From JAGNRR01 sp964409905 (GTDB lineage Bacteria; Bacteroidota; Bacteroidia; Chitinophagales; Chitinophagaceae): a stretch of 64,000 nt of DNA. Of the stretch, positions 26,101-35,577 are shown one piece after another. The stretch lies in the NCBI GenBank assembly GCA_964409905.1, contig CAYPET010000007.1:1-64000 (forward strand), given 5' to 3'. Numbering within the stretch: the stretch's first letter is position 1; the number at the start of each line of letters is the position of its first letter. Made by a program: the position numbers and the translations under genes. The notes beneath the pieces are model-generated. The model saw only the letters and a program-made list of their open reading frames with translations, searched no databases and had not been told where the DNA came from.

Positions 26101-27392
26101 AGACTCCAATAATTTATACCGCTGTCAGCAAGGTTGTTGCGGTAAATGCCTTTAATGTCAACAAGTAGGCCATTTTTATCTAAAATATTTTTAAAATAGC
26201 TAATATCCAGATTGGCATATTCCTTGTGATTAACTGCTACCACTACAGCCTGATATTGGGTTGAAATATCTGTAGCTAATGCAATGCCGTATTCATGCAT
26301 CATCTCTTCTGTGCTGGCGTGCGGGTCAAAGGCATCTACTCGAACATTGTATCCTTCCAACTCTGAAATTAGATTTGCCACTTTGGAGTTTCGGATATCT
26401 GAAACATCTTCTTTGAAGGTGGTGCCCATTACAAGCACTTTACTCTCAGCCAGATTATATCCATTTTTAATCATTTTCTGAACCATATTTTTGGCAACAT
26501 AGGCCGGCATTTCATCATTTATTGTCCGACCAGCCAAGATAACTTTTGATTTATAGCCCAGTTGTTCCGACTTGTAAGTAAGGTAGTATGGGTCTACGCC
26601 AATGCAATGCCCACCCACTAAACCTGGAAAAAACTTTAAAAAATTCCATTTTGTTCCTGCAGCTTCTAGTACTTCGAAGGTGTTAATATTAAGCTTGTTG
26701 AAAATGATACTTAATTCATTCATTAACGCAATGTTCAAATCACGTTGTGTGTTTTCTATAATTTTGCTTGCTTCGGCAACCTTAATACTGGAGGCTCTGT
26801 GAACACCTGCAGTAACTACTAATTCATAAACTTTAGCAATATTTTCTAAGGACTCTTCGTCACAACCTGATACTACTTTGACAACATTTGTCAAGGTATG
26901 TTTTGTGTCGCCTGGGTTAATTCTTTCTGGGCTGTAACCTGATTTAAAATCAACCTTATCCTTCAACCCAGATATTTTTTCGATTACCGGTATGCAATCT
27001 TCCTCAGTACAGCCAGGATATACAGTAGACTCAAACACAACATAATCGCCTTTGGATATCACCTGGCCTACTGTTTTTGATGCACTTAATACAGGATTCA
27101 GATTTGGTACATTGTGGATGTCCACGGGTGTGGGTACAGCCACAATGTAAAACGAAGCGGCTTTCAAATCTTCAAGCTCTGCAGTAAATTCTATTGAACA
27201 ACTATCAAAAGCTGTGGCATCTAATTCATTACTTGGATCAATGCGATTTTGCATCATTGCAATACGTGATGCGCTGATGTCAAATCCGATAACATCCACT
27301 TTCTTCGCTAGTTCCAAGGCAATGGGCAAGCCTACATATCCTAATCCTATTACCGCAACTTTTTTCTGCTTATTAATTAACTGCTCGTACAT
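26097..27392 (-). CDS. UDP-N-acetylhexosamine/nucleotide-sugar 6-dehydrogenase (WbpA/TviB-type)
   Basis: 431 aa; NAD-dependent oxidation of the C-6 hydroxyl of a UDP-sugar to a uronate. The NAD-binding GLGYVGLPIA (residues 16-25), the central-domain signature SGYSPERINPGD and the catalytic Cys in GGHCIGVDPYYLTYK are all present. The combination fits the TviB/WbpA/WbpO branch (UDP-GlcNAc or UDP-GalNAc) better than UDP-glucose dehydrogenase. The product would serve surface polysaccharide, but no polysaccharide cluster adjoins. TAAATTTG (27412-27419 on the minus strand) is a plausible -7 element. Confidence 0.9.
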   Translation of the reverse strand: MYEQLINKQKKVAVIGLGYVGLPIALELAKKVDVIGFDISASRIAMMQNRIDPSNELDATAFDSCSIEFTAELEDLKAASFYIVAVPTPVDIHNVPNLNPVLSASKTVGQVISKGDYVVFESTVYPGCTEEDCIPVIEKISGLKDKVDFKSGYSPERINPGDTKHTLTNVVKVVSGCDEESLENIAKVYELVVTAGVHRASSIKVAEASKIIENTQRDLNIALMNELSIIFNKLNINTFEVLEAAGTKWNFLKFFPGLVGGHCIGVDPYYLTYKSEQLGYKSKVILAGRTINDEMPAYVAKNMVQKMIKNGYNLAESKVLVMGTTFKEDVSDIRNSKVANLISELEGYNVRVDAFDPHASTEEMMHEYGIALATDISTQYQAVVVAVNHKEYANLDISYFKNILDKNGLLVDIKGIYRNNLADSGINYWSL

Positions 27393-27522
27393 TCTTGGGT
27401 ATTTGAGCCAACAAATTTAACCTTGCTAACCTAAATAAGGAAGGTATTCCAAACAAAAACAATGCTATTAACTAATGATAAATAATGCTTTTACTATAAA
27501 TTACAGCTTAAAATAATAATCA

Positions 27523-30378
27523 ATGAAGAATTGCATCGTTTTACTACTTGCCTTATGCACTACTAGTTTGCTTTATGGGCAGGCCCGGTTGATAAAACAA
27601 GTGGATGGTAAAGAAAAAAAAATCAGCATCCCTTTTTCGCAGTATGAATTACCCAACGGCTTAACGGTATTGTTACATGAAGATCATAGTGACCCCATTG
27701 TGCACGTGGATGTTACCTACCATGTGGGTAGTGCCCGTGAGGAAATTGGTAAGTCAGGCTTTGCACACTTTTTCGAACACATGATGTTTCAAGGCAGTGA
27801 TAATGTTGCCGATGAACAACATTTTAAAATCATTACAGAAAGTGGTGGAACTTTAAACGGTACAACCAATAGAGATCGAACTAATTATTTTGAAACTGTT
27901 CCGGCCAATCAATTAGAAAAAATGCTTTGGCTAGAAGCCGACCGAATGGGGTTTCTGCTTGATGCGGTTACGCAAAAGAAATTTGAAGTGCAACGGGCAA
28001 CAGTGAAAAATGAACGAGGACAAAATTATGATAATAGACCTTATGGGCTTGCCGGTGAGGTTTCGGCAAAAAATTTATATCCCTATGGACACCCTTATTC
28101 TTGGCTAACGATTGGATATGTTGAAGATTTAAACCGAGTGGATGTCAATGATTTAAAAAACTTCTTCTTACGTTGGTATGGCCCAAATAATGCTGTAATC
28201 ACTATTGGAGGTGATATTAATAAAGAACAAACCCTAAAATGGGTAGAAAAGTATTTTGGGTCTATCCCGCGCGGGCCGGAAGTGACCCCAGCCAACGTGC
28301 CTCCCGTACAAATGACTACGGATCGATACGTAAACCTCATAGATAATTATGCCAAAATCCCCATGTTGGTAATGACATTGCCAACCGTGCCAACTTATCA
28401 TCCTGATGAACCTGCATTGGATTGTTTGGCAGAAATCCTGGGCGGAGGTAAAAGTTCCATACTGTATCAGAATATCGTAAAAACACAAAAAGGCTTAATG
28501 GCTAGCGCATCAAACCCTGCTTCTGAACTAGCTGGTGAGTTCACAATTCGGATTATGCCAAAACCAGGTACTCCTCTAACCGAAATGGTGAAAGAAGCTC
28601 GTGAAGCCATAGCCCAGCTTGCCAAAGATGGCATCAAACAAAAAGACGTGGATCGTTACAGAAAATCAAGAGAGGCTAGCATGATTTATCGATTGGAAAG
28701 TGTCAGCGGAAAAGTTTCGCAATTGGCTTCCTATTACACATTTACAGGTAATGCAGATTATATAGCAAACGACATTTCGCGTTATACAAATATTACATTG
28801 GATGATGTAGTGCGTGTTTATAAAAAATATATTGAAAACAAACCCATGGTGATATTAAGTGTATTACCGCAGGGTAAAGAAGCATTACAAGCCGCCGAAC
28901 CAAATTACGAAGTCTCTGAAGAAGGTTATCAGGCTCCTGACTATGGTTATGCTAGTCTTAAGTATAATAAAGCAAAAGATAATTTTGATAGAAGTAAACA
29001 ACCAAAGGCTAGTGAACCTGTTAGTGTAAATGTTCCAGAAGTTGAGCAATATTCAAAAAAGGTAAAGGGTAGCGAAATTAAAATGATGGCAAGTTATGCT
29101 AACGAGATTCCTGTTGTGGCCTTTCGTATTAGTATAAAAGGGGGGCGCCAAGTTGAACAAAACGACCTCACAAAAGTGGGCTTGTCTAGCTTATTCTCCA
29201 GTATGATGAATGAGGATACAAAAAAGTATTCCGCCGAAGAAATTGCTGATTTACTCGATGAAATTGGCAGTTTTGTGAGTATTTCAACAAGTTTTGATAG
29301 AATTTCATTTACCGTAAGGTCTTTAAAAAAGAATCTAGCTCAAACGTTGGATATATTAAACGAAAGAATGTTTAACCCTGTATTTAATGAAGAAACTTTC
29401 AACCGTATAAAAAATCAACGATTAGAAAGTATAAAAAATAGCAAGACCCAAGCACGTTCAGTTGCAAATGATGCATATGACAAAGTTAATTATGGTGCAT
29501 ACTCAGTACTTGGTAATCCAGAAGAAGGCACAGAATTGAGCGTGAAAAGCATTACACTTGATGATATAAAAGACTATTACAATACCTGGATTGGGCTCAA
29601 TGATATGCAAATTGTTATGGTTGGTGACTACGACAAAGACACTAAAGATCAAATCTTTAACATGGTGAGCAAATTGGATCCCGTCGATCCTCATATCGAA
29701 CCATTGCCTCACAACAAAAAAATGGGCAATCCAACACTCGGCAATCCGGGCAGAAAAATTATCTATGCCGTCAATATTCCGAAGGCTGCTCAAACAGAAT
29801 TTCGGGTTGGTTATGTGACTGACTTGCACTATGATGCCACAGGGGAGTATTACAAAACCAACTTGATGAATTACCCTCTCGGTGGGGCTTTCAATAGTCG
29901 ACTCAATTTGAATCTTCGTGAAGATAAGGGTTGGACCTATGGAGCTAGAAGTTATTTTTCGGCTGATGAACATACCGGAAACTATACTTTTTCGTCAGGT
30001 ATTAAAGAAGCGGCAACTGTAGATGCTTTAAAAGAAGTACTTAAGGAGTTGGAGCAATATCAGAAAGAAGGTGTGGACAAGGAAGAAATCGCTTTTATGA
30101 AAAGTGCTGTCAGTCAGAGTGATGCGCGTAAATACGAAACTGCATTTCAAAAGATTGGCTTTTTGTCGAACATGCTGAATTATGGTCTGGAAACAAGTTA
30201 TGTGAAGGAGCAGAACAAGTTACTAAACGATATTACTAAAGCCGATTTAGATAATTTGGCTCGCAAATGGATTACTCCTGAGCGTATGAATATCATTTTA
30301 GTAGGTGATATAGAAAAACACAAAGAGGAGCTTAAGAAAATGGGTTATGAAATTATGATGGTAGATGGCAATGAATAA
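27523..30378 (+). CDS. M16 family zinc metalloprotease, two-unit (pitrilysin-like)
   Basis: 951 aa with a signal peptide (1-20), so it is periplasmic or outer-membrane associated. The first M16 unit carries the inverted zinc motif HFFEH (82-86, HxxEH); the second (from about residue 500) is a non-catalytic M16C-like unit beginning ...GSEIKMMASYANEIPVV. The size and two-unit layout match single-chain bacterial M16 enzymes that degrade peptides inside a closed chamber. No T9SS domain is present. It is monocistronic as far as can be seen, and convergent with the methyltransferase gene 3 bases downstream. Confidence 0.92.
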   Translation: MKNCIVLLLALCTTSLLYGQARLIKQVDGKEKKISIPFSQYELPNGLTVLLHEDHSDPIVHVDVTYHVGSAREEIGKSGFAHFFEHMMFQGSDNVADEQHFKIITESGGTLNGTTNRDRTNYFETVPANQLEKMLWLEADRMGFLLDAVTQKKFEVQRATVKNERGQNYDNRPYGLAGEVSAKNLYPYGHPYSWLTIGYVEDLNRVDVNDLKNFFLRWYGPNNAVITIGGDINKEQTLKWVEKYFGSIPRGPEVTPANVPPVQMTTDRYVNLIDNYAKIPMLVMTLPTVPTYHPDEPALDCLAEILGGGKSSILYQNIVKTQKGLMASASNPASELAGEFTIRIMPKPGTPLTEMVKEAREAIAQLAKDGIKQKDVDRYRKSREASMIYRLESVSGKVSQLASYYTFTGNADYIANDISRYTNITLDDVVRVYKKYIENKPMVILSVLPQGKEALQAAEPNYEVSEEGYQAPDYGYASLKYNKAKDNFDRSKQPKASEPVSVNVPEVEQYSKKVKGSEIKMMASYANEIPVVAFRISIKGGRQVEQNDLTKVGLSSLFSSMMNEDTKKYSAEEIADLLDEIGSFVSISTSFDRISFTVRSLKKNLAQTLDILNERMFNPVFNEETFNRIKNQRLESIKNSKTQARSVANDAYDKVNYGAYSVLGNPEEGTELSVKSITLDDIKDYYNTWIGLNDMQIVMVGDYDKDTKDQIFNMVSKLDPVDPHIEPLPHNKKMGNPTLGNPGRKIIYAVNIPKAAQTEFRVGYVTDLHYDATGEYYKTNLMNYPLGGAFNSRLNLNLREDKGWTYGARSYFSADEHTGNYTFSSGIKEAATVDALKEVLKELEQYQKEGVDKEEIAFMKSAVSQSDARKYETAFQKIGFLSNMLNYGLETSYVKEQNKLLNDITKADLDNLARKWITPERMNIILVGDIEKHKEELKKMGYEIMMVDGNE

Positions 30379-30381
30379 TAT

Positions 30382-31170
30382 TTAGTAGCGCAATACGAAA
30401 GATTGTCGCTGCTTTACATCATTCATAAAAAATACCAAACCAAATTGGTATAAATCAATGGAGACCTTCACCTGAGGGTCTTCTTTTATTTCCGACCAAG
30501 CCTCTTCCATTTCTTTACTCCAGTGTATGTCGTCGAAAATAATCAGTGAGTTGGGATGTATATGTTGCTTAAGCAAATTAAAATATCGCATGGTAGGCAC
30601 CTTTCTATGATTCCCATCAATAAAGATGAGGTCAAAAGTGGGGTAGGCATCCAATATAAGCGGCAATATATCGTCAAAATTACCTAGGTAAGATAACACA
30701 TTCGAAAGGCCTAATCGCCCAAAGTTTTGTTGTGCCACAGCTCGAACTGCCGGGCACCCTTCAACAGTCACAACATTGCTTTTTTCGCGCGCCATGGCCA
30801 GATAAGCTGTGGCCAAGCCAAGCGATGTGCCCAATTCCAGTATTTGATGGAACTGAAAATAATCAACAATACGAAATAATAATTCGCCAAATTTTTTTGT
30901 CCGCCCGGCATTTTTAGCAATTTCACATACTTTCCTTAGTGCCGTATTTCCATGCAGCGAACCTGCCCCAAAATCTTGTACCTGAATTGACTGTTTGTCC
31001 GCCAATAAATCTTGACGCAAAGATGCTATTTGTTCAAAGGCATAGAATTGTCTTTTATCATGCAGCACATCTTGAATAAAAGAGTATACAAAAGGTGAAT
31101 GGGTACCATGAAGGCCTTTTGCTGTTGCAAAATAGCGAATGAAGGAGCGTATTTGATGCTGCTTACTCAC
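30382..31170 (-). CDS. Class I SAM-dependent methyltransferase (O-methyltransferase-like)
   Basis: 262 aa. Motif I is ILELGTSLGLATAYLAMA and the later LIFIDGNHRKVPTMRYF matches the catechol-OMT-like family (Methyltransf_24). The substrate is unknown. The start is GTG at 31170, overlapping the last 8 bases of folA, so translation is probably coupled to folA. The N-terminal 100 residues (RYFATAKGLHGTHSPFVYSF) form an extension often seen in Bacteroidota members of this family. Confidence 0.82.
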   Translation of the reverse strand: MSKQHQIRSFIRYFATAKGLHGTHSPFVYSFIQDVLHDKRQFYAFEQIASLRQDLLADKQSIQVQDFGAGSLHGNTALRKVCEIAKNAGRTKKFGELLFRIVDYFQFHQILELGTSLGLATAYLAMAREKSNVVTVEGCPAVRAVAQQNFGRLGLSNVLSYLGNFDDILPLILDAYPTFDLIFIDGNHRKVPTMRYFNLLKQHIHPNSLIIFDDIHWSKEMEEAWSEIKEDPQVKVSIDLYQFGLVFFMNDVKQRQSFVLRY

Positions 31171-31660
31171 TGCGCAAATAAATCTCTATAGTATGATCAA
31201 ATGAATTTTTTTCATCTGCCGGATAGTGGTGATCATCAATAAGTTTCCATTGATTCCAATCAATCTCAGGAAAAAACGCTGTGCCGTTTTGAATGGCGGT
31301 ATGCACTTTGGTTAAATAAAGTTTATCAGACCATTGCAGACATTGTTGATAAATTTCGGCACCACCAATAAAAAATATCTCATCGTATGCCTTGCTCTCA
31401 CAAAATTGAATAGCCTGAGGGATGTTTTCAAAAACCCTTGCACCTTCTACTCGAAATTCTGGATTGCGTGATATAATTATATTAGTACGATTTGGCAAAG
31501 GTTTTCCAATACTTTCAAATGTTTTGCGCCCCATGATGATTGTATGATCAGTGGTCGTGCGTTTAAAAAACTTCAAGTCATTAGGTAAATGCCAGGGAAG
31601 TTCATTGTTGATACCAATCACATTATTATCAGAACAAGCTACAATAGCAGATATAATCAT
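31163..31660 (-). CDS. folA: Dihydrofolate reductase
   Basis: 165 aa; NADPH-dependent reduction of dihydrofolate to tetrahydrofolate. Conserved parts: VACSDNNVIGINNELPWHLPNDLKFFK (active-site Asp in PNDLKFFK), IMGRKTFESIGKPLPNRTNIII and FFIGGAEIYQQCLQWSDKLYLT. Full length for the bacterial type I enzyme. A TACCTTTG element (31678-31685, minus strand) lies 17 bases upstream. Overlaps the methyltransferase start by 8 bases. Confidence 0.95.
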   Translation of the reverse strand: MIISAIVACSDNNVIGINNELPWHLPNDLKFFKRTTTDHTIIMGRKTFESIGKPLPNRTNIIISRNPEFRVEGARVFENIPQAIQFCESKAYDEIFFIGGAEIYQQCLQWSDKLYLTKVHTAIQNGTAFFPEIDWNQWKLIDDHHYPADEKNSFDHTIEIYLRSE

Positions 31661-31724
31661 AATCTAAGTTGAAATCACAAAGGTATCTAATTCATTGCCT
31701 TAATTCGAAAAATGACTAGCCGAA

Positions 31725-34169
31725 TTAGAAACCTTCGCTGTCTTCGCCCTTAAGATTTTCATCGCGATTTTTAAATTTACTATTTGCAGCCTCTCTTCCT
31801 TTTCGTCCATTTTGTGTTTTAGGAAAAACGTATTGCACATTAATTCCAATAAATCGTGTTTGTTCGTTTCGGAATGTGCGTTGATATTGTTGCGGAAATA
31901 AATCAAATACAGTAGTTGTTTTATTGGTGTTGAAAATATCTGATGCCAATAATGTGATATTTAATTTTTTGTTCAGCAAAGATTTTTTTAAGGCTAAGTC
32001 TGCAAAACCATAGCCCAATACTTTACCTTGTACAATCACTTTCTGGGCAAAATATGTGCCGGATACCTGAAGTTGCCAATCTTGCCCTATGCCAGTATTA
32101 TTTATTAACTTCAATAAACCGCCATAACCATCAAAGTTTTGATTATTGCTGCCGGCATCGCCATTAATTATGTTTCGAAAACCATTCGCATTGAGCGTCA
32201 CATCCCAGTTTTTGCTAACGTAATACTGATTGGTGAGCTCCATACCCATTGTGCTTCCTTGAGCAAGATTTTGCGTCTGGGTAAAAGTGGACCCATCAGC
32301 GTTAAACCTCCTATATTGTTGTATAATGTCATCTGTTAATTGGTAATAAGCGCTTAATAAAAAAGTATTGTCTTTTCCATACCGTTTATTATAGGCCAAT
32401 TCAAATGCGTGTATAAATTCCGGATTAAGCCCCGGATTACCAATACTCGTATCCAAGGGGCTGTTAACCCGTATAAATGGTATTAGCTGAAAGAAATCCG
32501 GACGGTTCACCCGACGAGAATAGTTTAAATTCAAATCACTTTGTGAATTGATTTTTTTACTGACAAACGCACTGGGAAACAAGCTGAGATAATCTGTGCT
32601 GAAATTAGCGTTTCCCAATTGTGCAGCCGTGCCATTATATCTGAAATACTCGCCACGCAAGCCAAACTGAAACGAGTAATCTTGATACGAAGAAGAATAA
32701 TTAGCATAAAGCCCGTGAACCTGTTGCAGAAAGTTAAAGTCATTTTTTAGGATAGTTTCTATTTGCTCTGCCTGATTATAGAATTGTATGGTTGGGAAAT
32801 TCTCTGATTGAAAATTTAGAAAATAGGTTCGTTCGCCAACCTCCAACTTGGCTTTTTCGCCAATTGGGTATTGATAATCCAGCTGAAAAGCACCATTAAT
32901 ATTACCACCTTCAATCGGATTCCGTTGCACAAAGCCGCTCAATAAGTTTTGCTGCCCATCAAAAACCTCGGTAGTAAAATCACTTTGTCGAACATAAGAG
33001 CGTTTGCTAATATTGGCCTCTACATTCAATTGTTGATTTTGCTTGGCATACTTTCGGGTGTATTTTAAATTCGTAGTTGTGTTGGCAGGTTTGGCATTAT
33101 AGACATTGTTCCGAAACCAATACTCTTGCAATGTATTGGGATTGCTTCTTTCAAAAATATACGTTGTATCGTCACCATCAAAACTACCACGAAATACACT
33201 ATTAGTCCAAGTGAGCACATTGCGCTTGTCTATGGCGTATTCTACTCCAAAACTGGCAAACAATCGCCGTGGTACACGATATTTTATACTATTGGACTCA
33301 TAAGTTTCTGTACTGGTATAGATACTTCGGTAATATTCATTTTCTTCCCATTCATTACTGATTCCTCCATTGGTATTCAGAAAAAAGCCTAATTTTTCAT
33401 TGGGGCGATAGTTTAGGTTAGCACCGGCATTTAAGCGCCAGTTATATTGAGCGCCAGCTGTCAAAGATCCCGAAAATCCTTTTTTCTTTTTGCCCTCTTT
33501 CATTACAATATTGATAATTCCACCGAGGCCTTGTGCCTCATATTTTGACGAAGGATTTGTAATCACTTCTATGCTGGCAATATTATCTGCCGGTATACTT
33601 TTTAGGGCCGTGGCCAAATCAGCAAATAATGGGTTCTGTTTACCGTCCATCAATATTGTTACATTACTCTTTCCGCGCAGGGCCACGCTGCCATCAGCAT
33701 TAACGCTCACCCCGGGTACATTTCGTAGTGCATCTTCGAGAGTGCCACCCACCGCTGCAATATTTTTTTCTACATTGAATACTTTTTTGTCTGCTTGTAT
33801 TTCTATGTTTTTTTTCTCATACTCTATTACCACCTTGCGCAATTGTTGATTTTTTTTTACGAGCATTATATCGCCCAATTGGCGCGTTTGGTCTGCCGTA
33901 ATGGTAATGGCTTCCAGTTGTTTGTTTTCATAACCCACCATACTAATCACTACTACATACTGACCCTTAGGGAGATTGTTAATTTCGAATTTGCCATTTA
34001 AAGCAGCTTTTGCGCCACTAATAGCTTTTGTGACTTTATTTTTAACAGAGATGGATGCAAAAGGCAATACTTCTTGACTTTGCGCATCAATAACCCGTCC
34101 TGCTAGTTGCGACTGAGCCGGGCTTAGGTGAACACTAAAAATAAGCAGGCATGCCAACAATAATTTCAT
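31725..34169 (-). CDS. Outer-membrane beta-barrel receptor (TonB-dependent-receptor-like)
   Basis: 814 aa from the ATG at 34169. Order: signal peptide (LLLACLLIFSVHLSPAQS), carboxypeptidase-regulatory-like domain (LAGRVIDAQSQEVLPFASISV, about 20-105), a plug-like domain (about 120-230, with ITNPSSKYEAQGLGGIINIVMK) and a C-terminal beta-barrel of the outer-membrane-beta-barrel-3 type. I do not see a convincing TonB box. Family role: uptake of a large substrate across the outer membrane, unknown here. A longer frame exists upstream to 34307, but a TACTTTTG -7 element lies inside it at 34175-34182, which supports the shorter start. The highly charged C-terminus (GRKGREAANSKFKNRD) is unusual for a barrel, which normally ends in an aromatic strand. 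Confidence 0.87.
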   Translation of the reverse strand: MKLLLACLLIFSVHLSPAQSQLAGRVIDAQSQEVLPFASISVKNKVTKAISGAKAALNGKFEINNLPKGQYVVVISMVGYENKQLEAITITADQTRQLGDIMLVKKNQQLRKVVIEYEKKNIEIQADKKVFNVEKNIAAVGGTLEDALRNVPGVSVNADGSVALRGKSNVTILMDGKQNPLFADLATALKSIPADNIASIEVITNPSSKYEAQGLGGIINIVMKEGKKKKGFSGSLTAGAQYNWRLNAGANLNYRPNEKLGFFLNTNGGISNEWEENEYYRSIYTSTETYESNSIKYRVPRRLFASFGVEYAIDKRNVLTWTNSVFRGSFDGDDTTYIFERSNPNTLQEYWFRNNVYNAKPANTTTNLKYTRKYAKQNQQLNVEANISKRSYVRQSDFTTEVFDGQQNLLSGFVQRNPIEGGNINGAFQLDYQYPIGEKAKLEVGERTYFLNFQSENFPTIQFYNQAEQIETILKNDFNFLQQVHGLYANYSSSYQDYSFQFGLRGEYFRYNGTAAQLGNANFSTDYLSLFPSAFVSKKINSQSDLNLNYSRRVNRPDFFQLIPFIRVNSPLDTSIGNPGLNPEFIHAFELAYNKRYGKDNTFLLSAYYQLTDDIIQQYRRFNADGSTFTQTQNLAQGSTMGMELTNQYYVSKNWDVTLNANGFRNIINGDAGSNNQNFDGYGGLLKLINNTGIGQDWQLQVSGTYFAQKVIVQGKVLGYGFADLALKKSLLNKKLNITLLASDIFNTNKTTTVFDLFPQQYQRTFRNEQTRFIGINVQYVFPKTQNGRKGREAANSKFKNRDENLKGEDSEGF

Positions 34170-34174
34170 GGGCG

Positions 34175-34182
34175 CAAAAGTA
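34175..34182 (-). promoter_or_regulatory. -7 element directly before the outer-membrane receptor start
   Basis: On the minus strand TACTTTTG lies 5 bases before the ATG at 34169. No TTG at 19-21 bases upstream is seen. If used, the transcript would be nearly leaderless. Confidence 0.4.
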
Positions 34183-34300
34183 TACTTGCCATGTGTCAAT
34201 GAACTAGCCGATATGTTAATATGGCTTGAAATATAACTGTATATCAATGTAAACACATTACATGATGCATGTTCAATTTGGCTTACAAATAATAGGAGAA

Positions 34301-34567
34301 ATGACAAAAGTATTTATGTTGCATATACGCTTTAGGCGTGCCTTAAATGGCCCTGAGCAAAATGCATTTTGGATTCAAACTTCCAAATGTCTGCAACAGG
34401 TAGGAGCTTTTGGCTGCGGAGGACAGGATGTATTTAGCTTGCAATGGGAAATTGATTACAGCCAATCCGCTTTTCAAGAATTTGCTATAAAAAAACATAT
34501 TGCTCAATTTTTAGAGCATCAGCCAGAATTAATTAAGGATTATAATTTTTATAAACACATCGTTTAG
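34301..34567 (+). CDS. Small orphan protein of unknown function
   Basis: 88 aa from the ATG at 34301; the preceding AGGAG (34294-34298) is one of the few purine-rich sites in the window but only 2 bases from the ATG, so its role is uncertain. The predicted layout is strand (FMLHIRFRRAL), helix (EQNAFWIQTSKCLQQVGAFG), strand (VFSLQWEIDYS), helix. This beta-alpha-beta shape with a Gly-Gly turn loosely recalls YggL/DUF469-like proteins, which I do not claim. Divergent from the receptor gene. Confidence 0.45.
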   Translation: MTKVFMLHIRFRRALNGPEQNAFWIQTSKCLQQVGAFGCGGQDVFSLQWEIDYSQSAFQEFAIKKHIAQFLEHQPELIKDYNFYKHIV

Positions 34568-34696
34568 AATTCAATCTAATTTGCTTTTTGTGGAGATTTG
34601 TATTGCTGGAAATTCGCCTATTTTATATGAATCGATATTTATAAAATGTGTTTTCAGTTTTTTTAGAAAAATATTTTTTCGTTATTTAGATGAGTT

Positions 34697-35545
34697 TTGA
34701 AGCAAGGCTTTCAGTATAGCATTCTACTTGCCATTTTGGGACGTACGGTATTATTTACTTTCCTTTTCTTGGTTGGGATTCGTTGGGAAATAAAAGCCCA
34801 ATGGGCTAAGGCGCGTTCTACCGATGAGGTTCGTAAAGAACTAAAAAAAATGATTTCAGCCAGTCAACCCGTCTACCCTGCGGCCCGATATTTCGCCCAT
34901 TTTTATTTGCATACTACAGATAGCTTGTTGAAGCGCATAGAAAATGGTCAAATGAAAGACTCCTCAACTATTTCATAACTTATTGTTGATTTTGGGAATC
35001 ATTTTTTCTATGCCTGTGCAGCAACTCCAAAACAACTTAAAAATGAAGGGAATCTTGCCTGGTACAATGCCTTCTATAACCCTGTTGAATTAAGTAAAAT
35101 GCAGCAGTTACAGCTAGCTATCAATGCGCATATTAATTATGACCTGCCAGAAGTAATGGCTCGTGCTATCAGGGAAAAACGCCCCCCGCTGAAAGGCGAT
35201 TATCAGCAAGTCAATATGGTATTTGAACATATTGCAAAAACTATATTCTCCCGCTTTTGTTTAAACGCAGATGTTAGTAAAAAGGATGCCCTAAAAATGA
35301 ATCGTTGGCTGAAATTGTATGTTTATTATGGCCAATATTGCCGCAAACGTGTGAAGAAATTGGCAGTTAGAATGGCAACAGGTAATGTAGCTGCGCACCG
35401 ATTAAAAAATAGAAGAGCCAATAGATTAAGCAATTCTTTACTTCAGGCAAATTATCCATTAAATAGATTGCTCAAAATTGTAAGCTATTATGAAGCAACC
35501 ACAACAGAAGGTTTTATAAACGATTTGTTCATTCAACAACCTTAG
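34697..35545 (+). pseudogene. DUF5995-like membrane-anchored protein interrupted by a TAA codon
   Basis: One reading frame runs from TTG 34697 to 35545 and is broken once, by TAA at 34976-34978. The first part (93 aa) has a membrane segment (ILLAILGRTVLFTFLFLVG) then DEVRKELKKM and YFAHFYLHTTDSLLKRI. After the stop the same frame continues LIVDFGNHFFYACAATPKQL, WYNAFYNPVE and LAINAHINYDLPEVMARAI. The NAHIN-DL motif and the order of segments match DUF5995, with the stop inside the domain. No downstream start before the ATG at 35099 would keep the core. So it is a nonsense-mutated gene, an assembly error, or read-through. The function of DUF5995 is unknown. Confidence 0.72.
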
Positions 35546-35577
35546 CAGCAAGGTATAAAGTATGAAAATAAAAAAAA

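Noticed and set aside
34170..34307. N-terminal extension of the outer-membrane receptor (frame open to 34307)
   Set aside because: Contains a -7 element and lies before a good signal peptide at the ATG 34169; not coding.
34301..34567. YggL/DUF469 identity of the small orphan protein
   Set aside because: Only a shape resemblance; no conserved motif is convincing.
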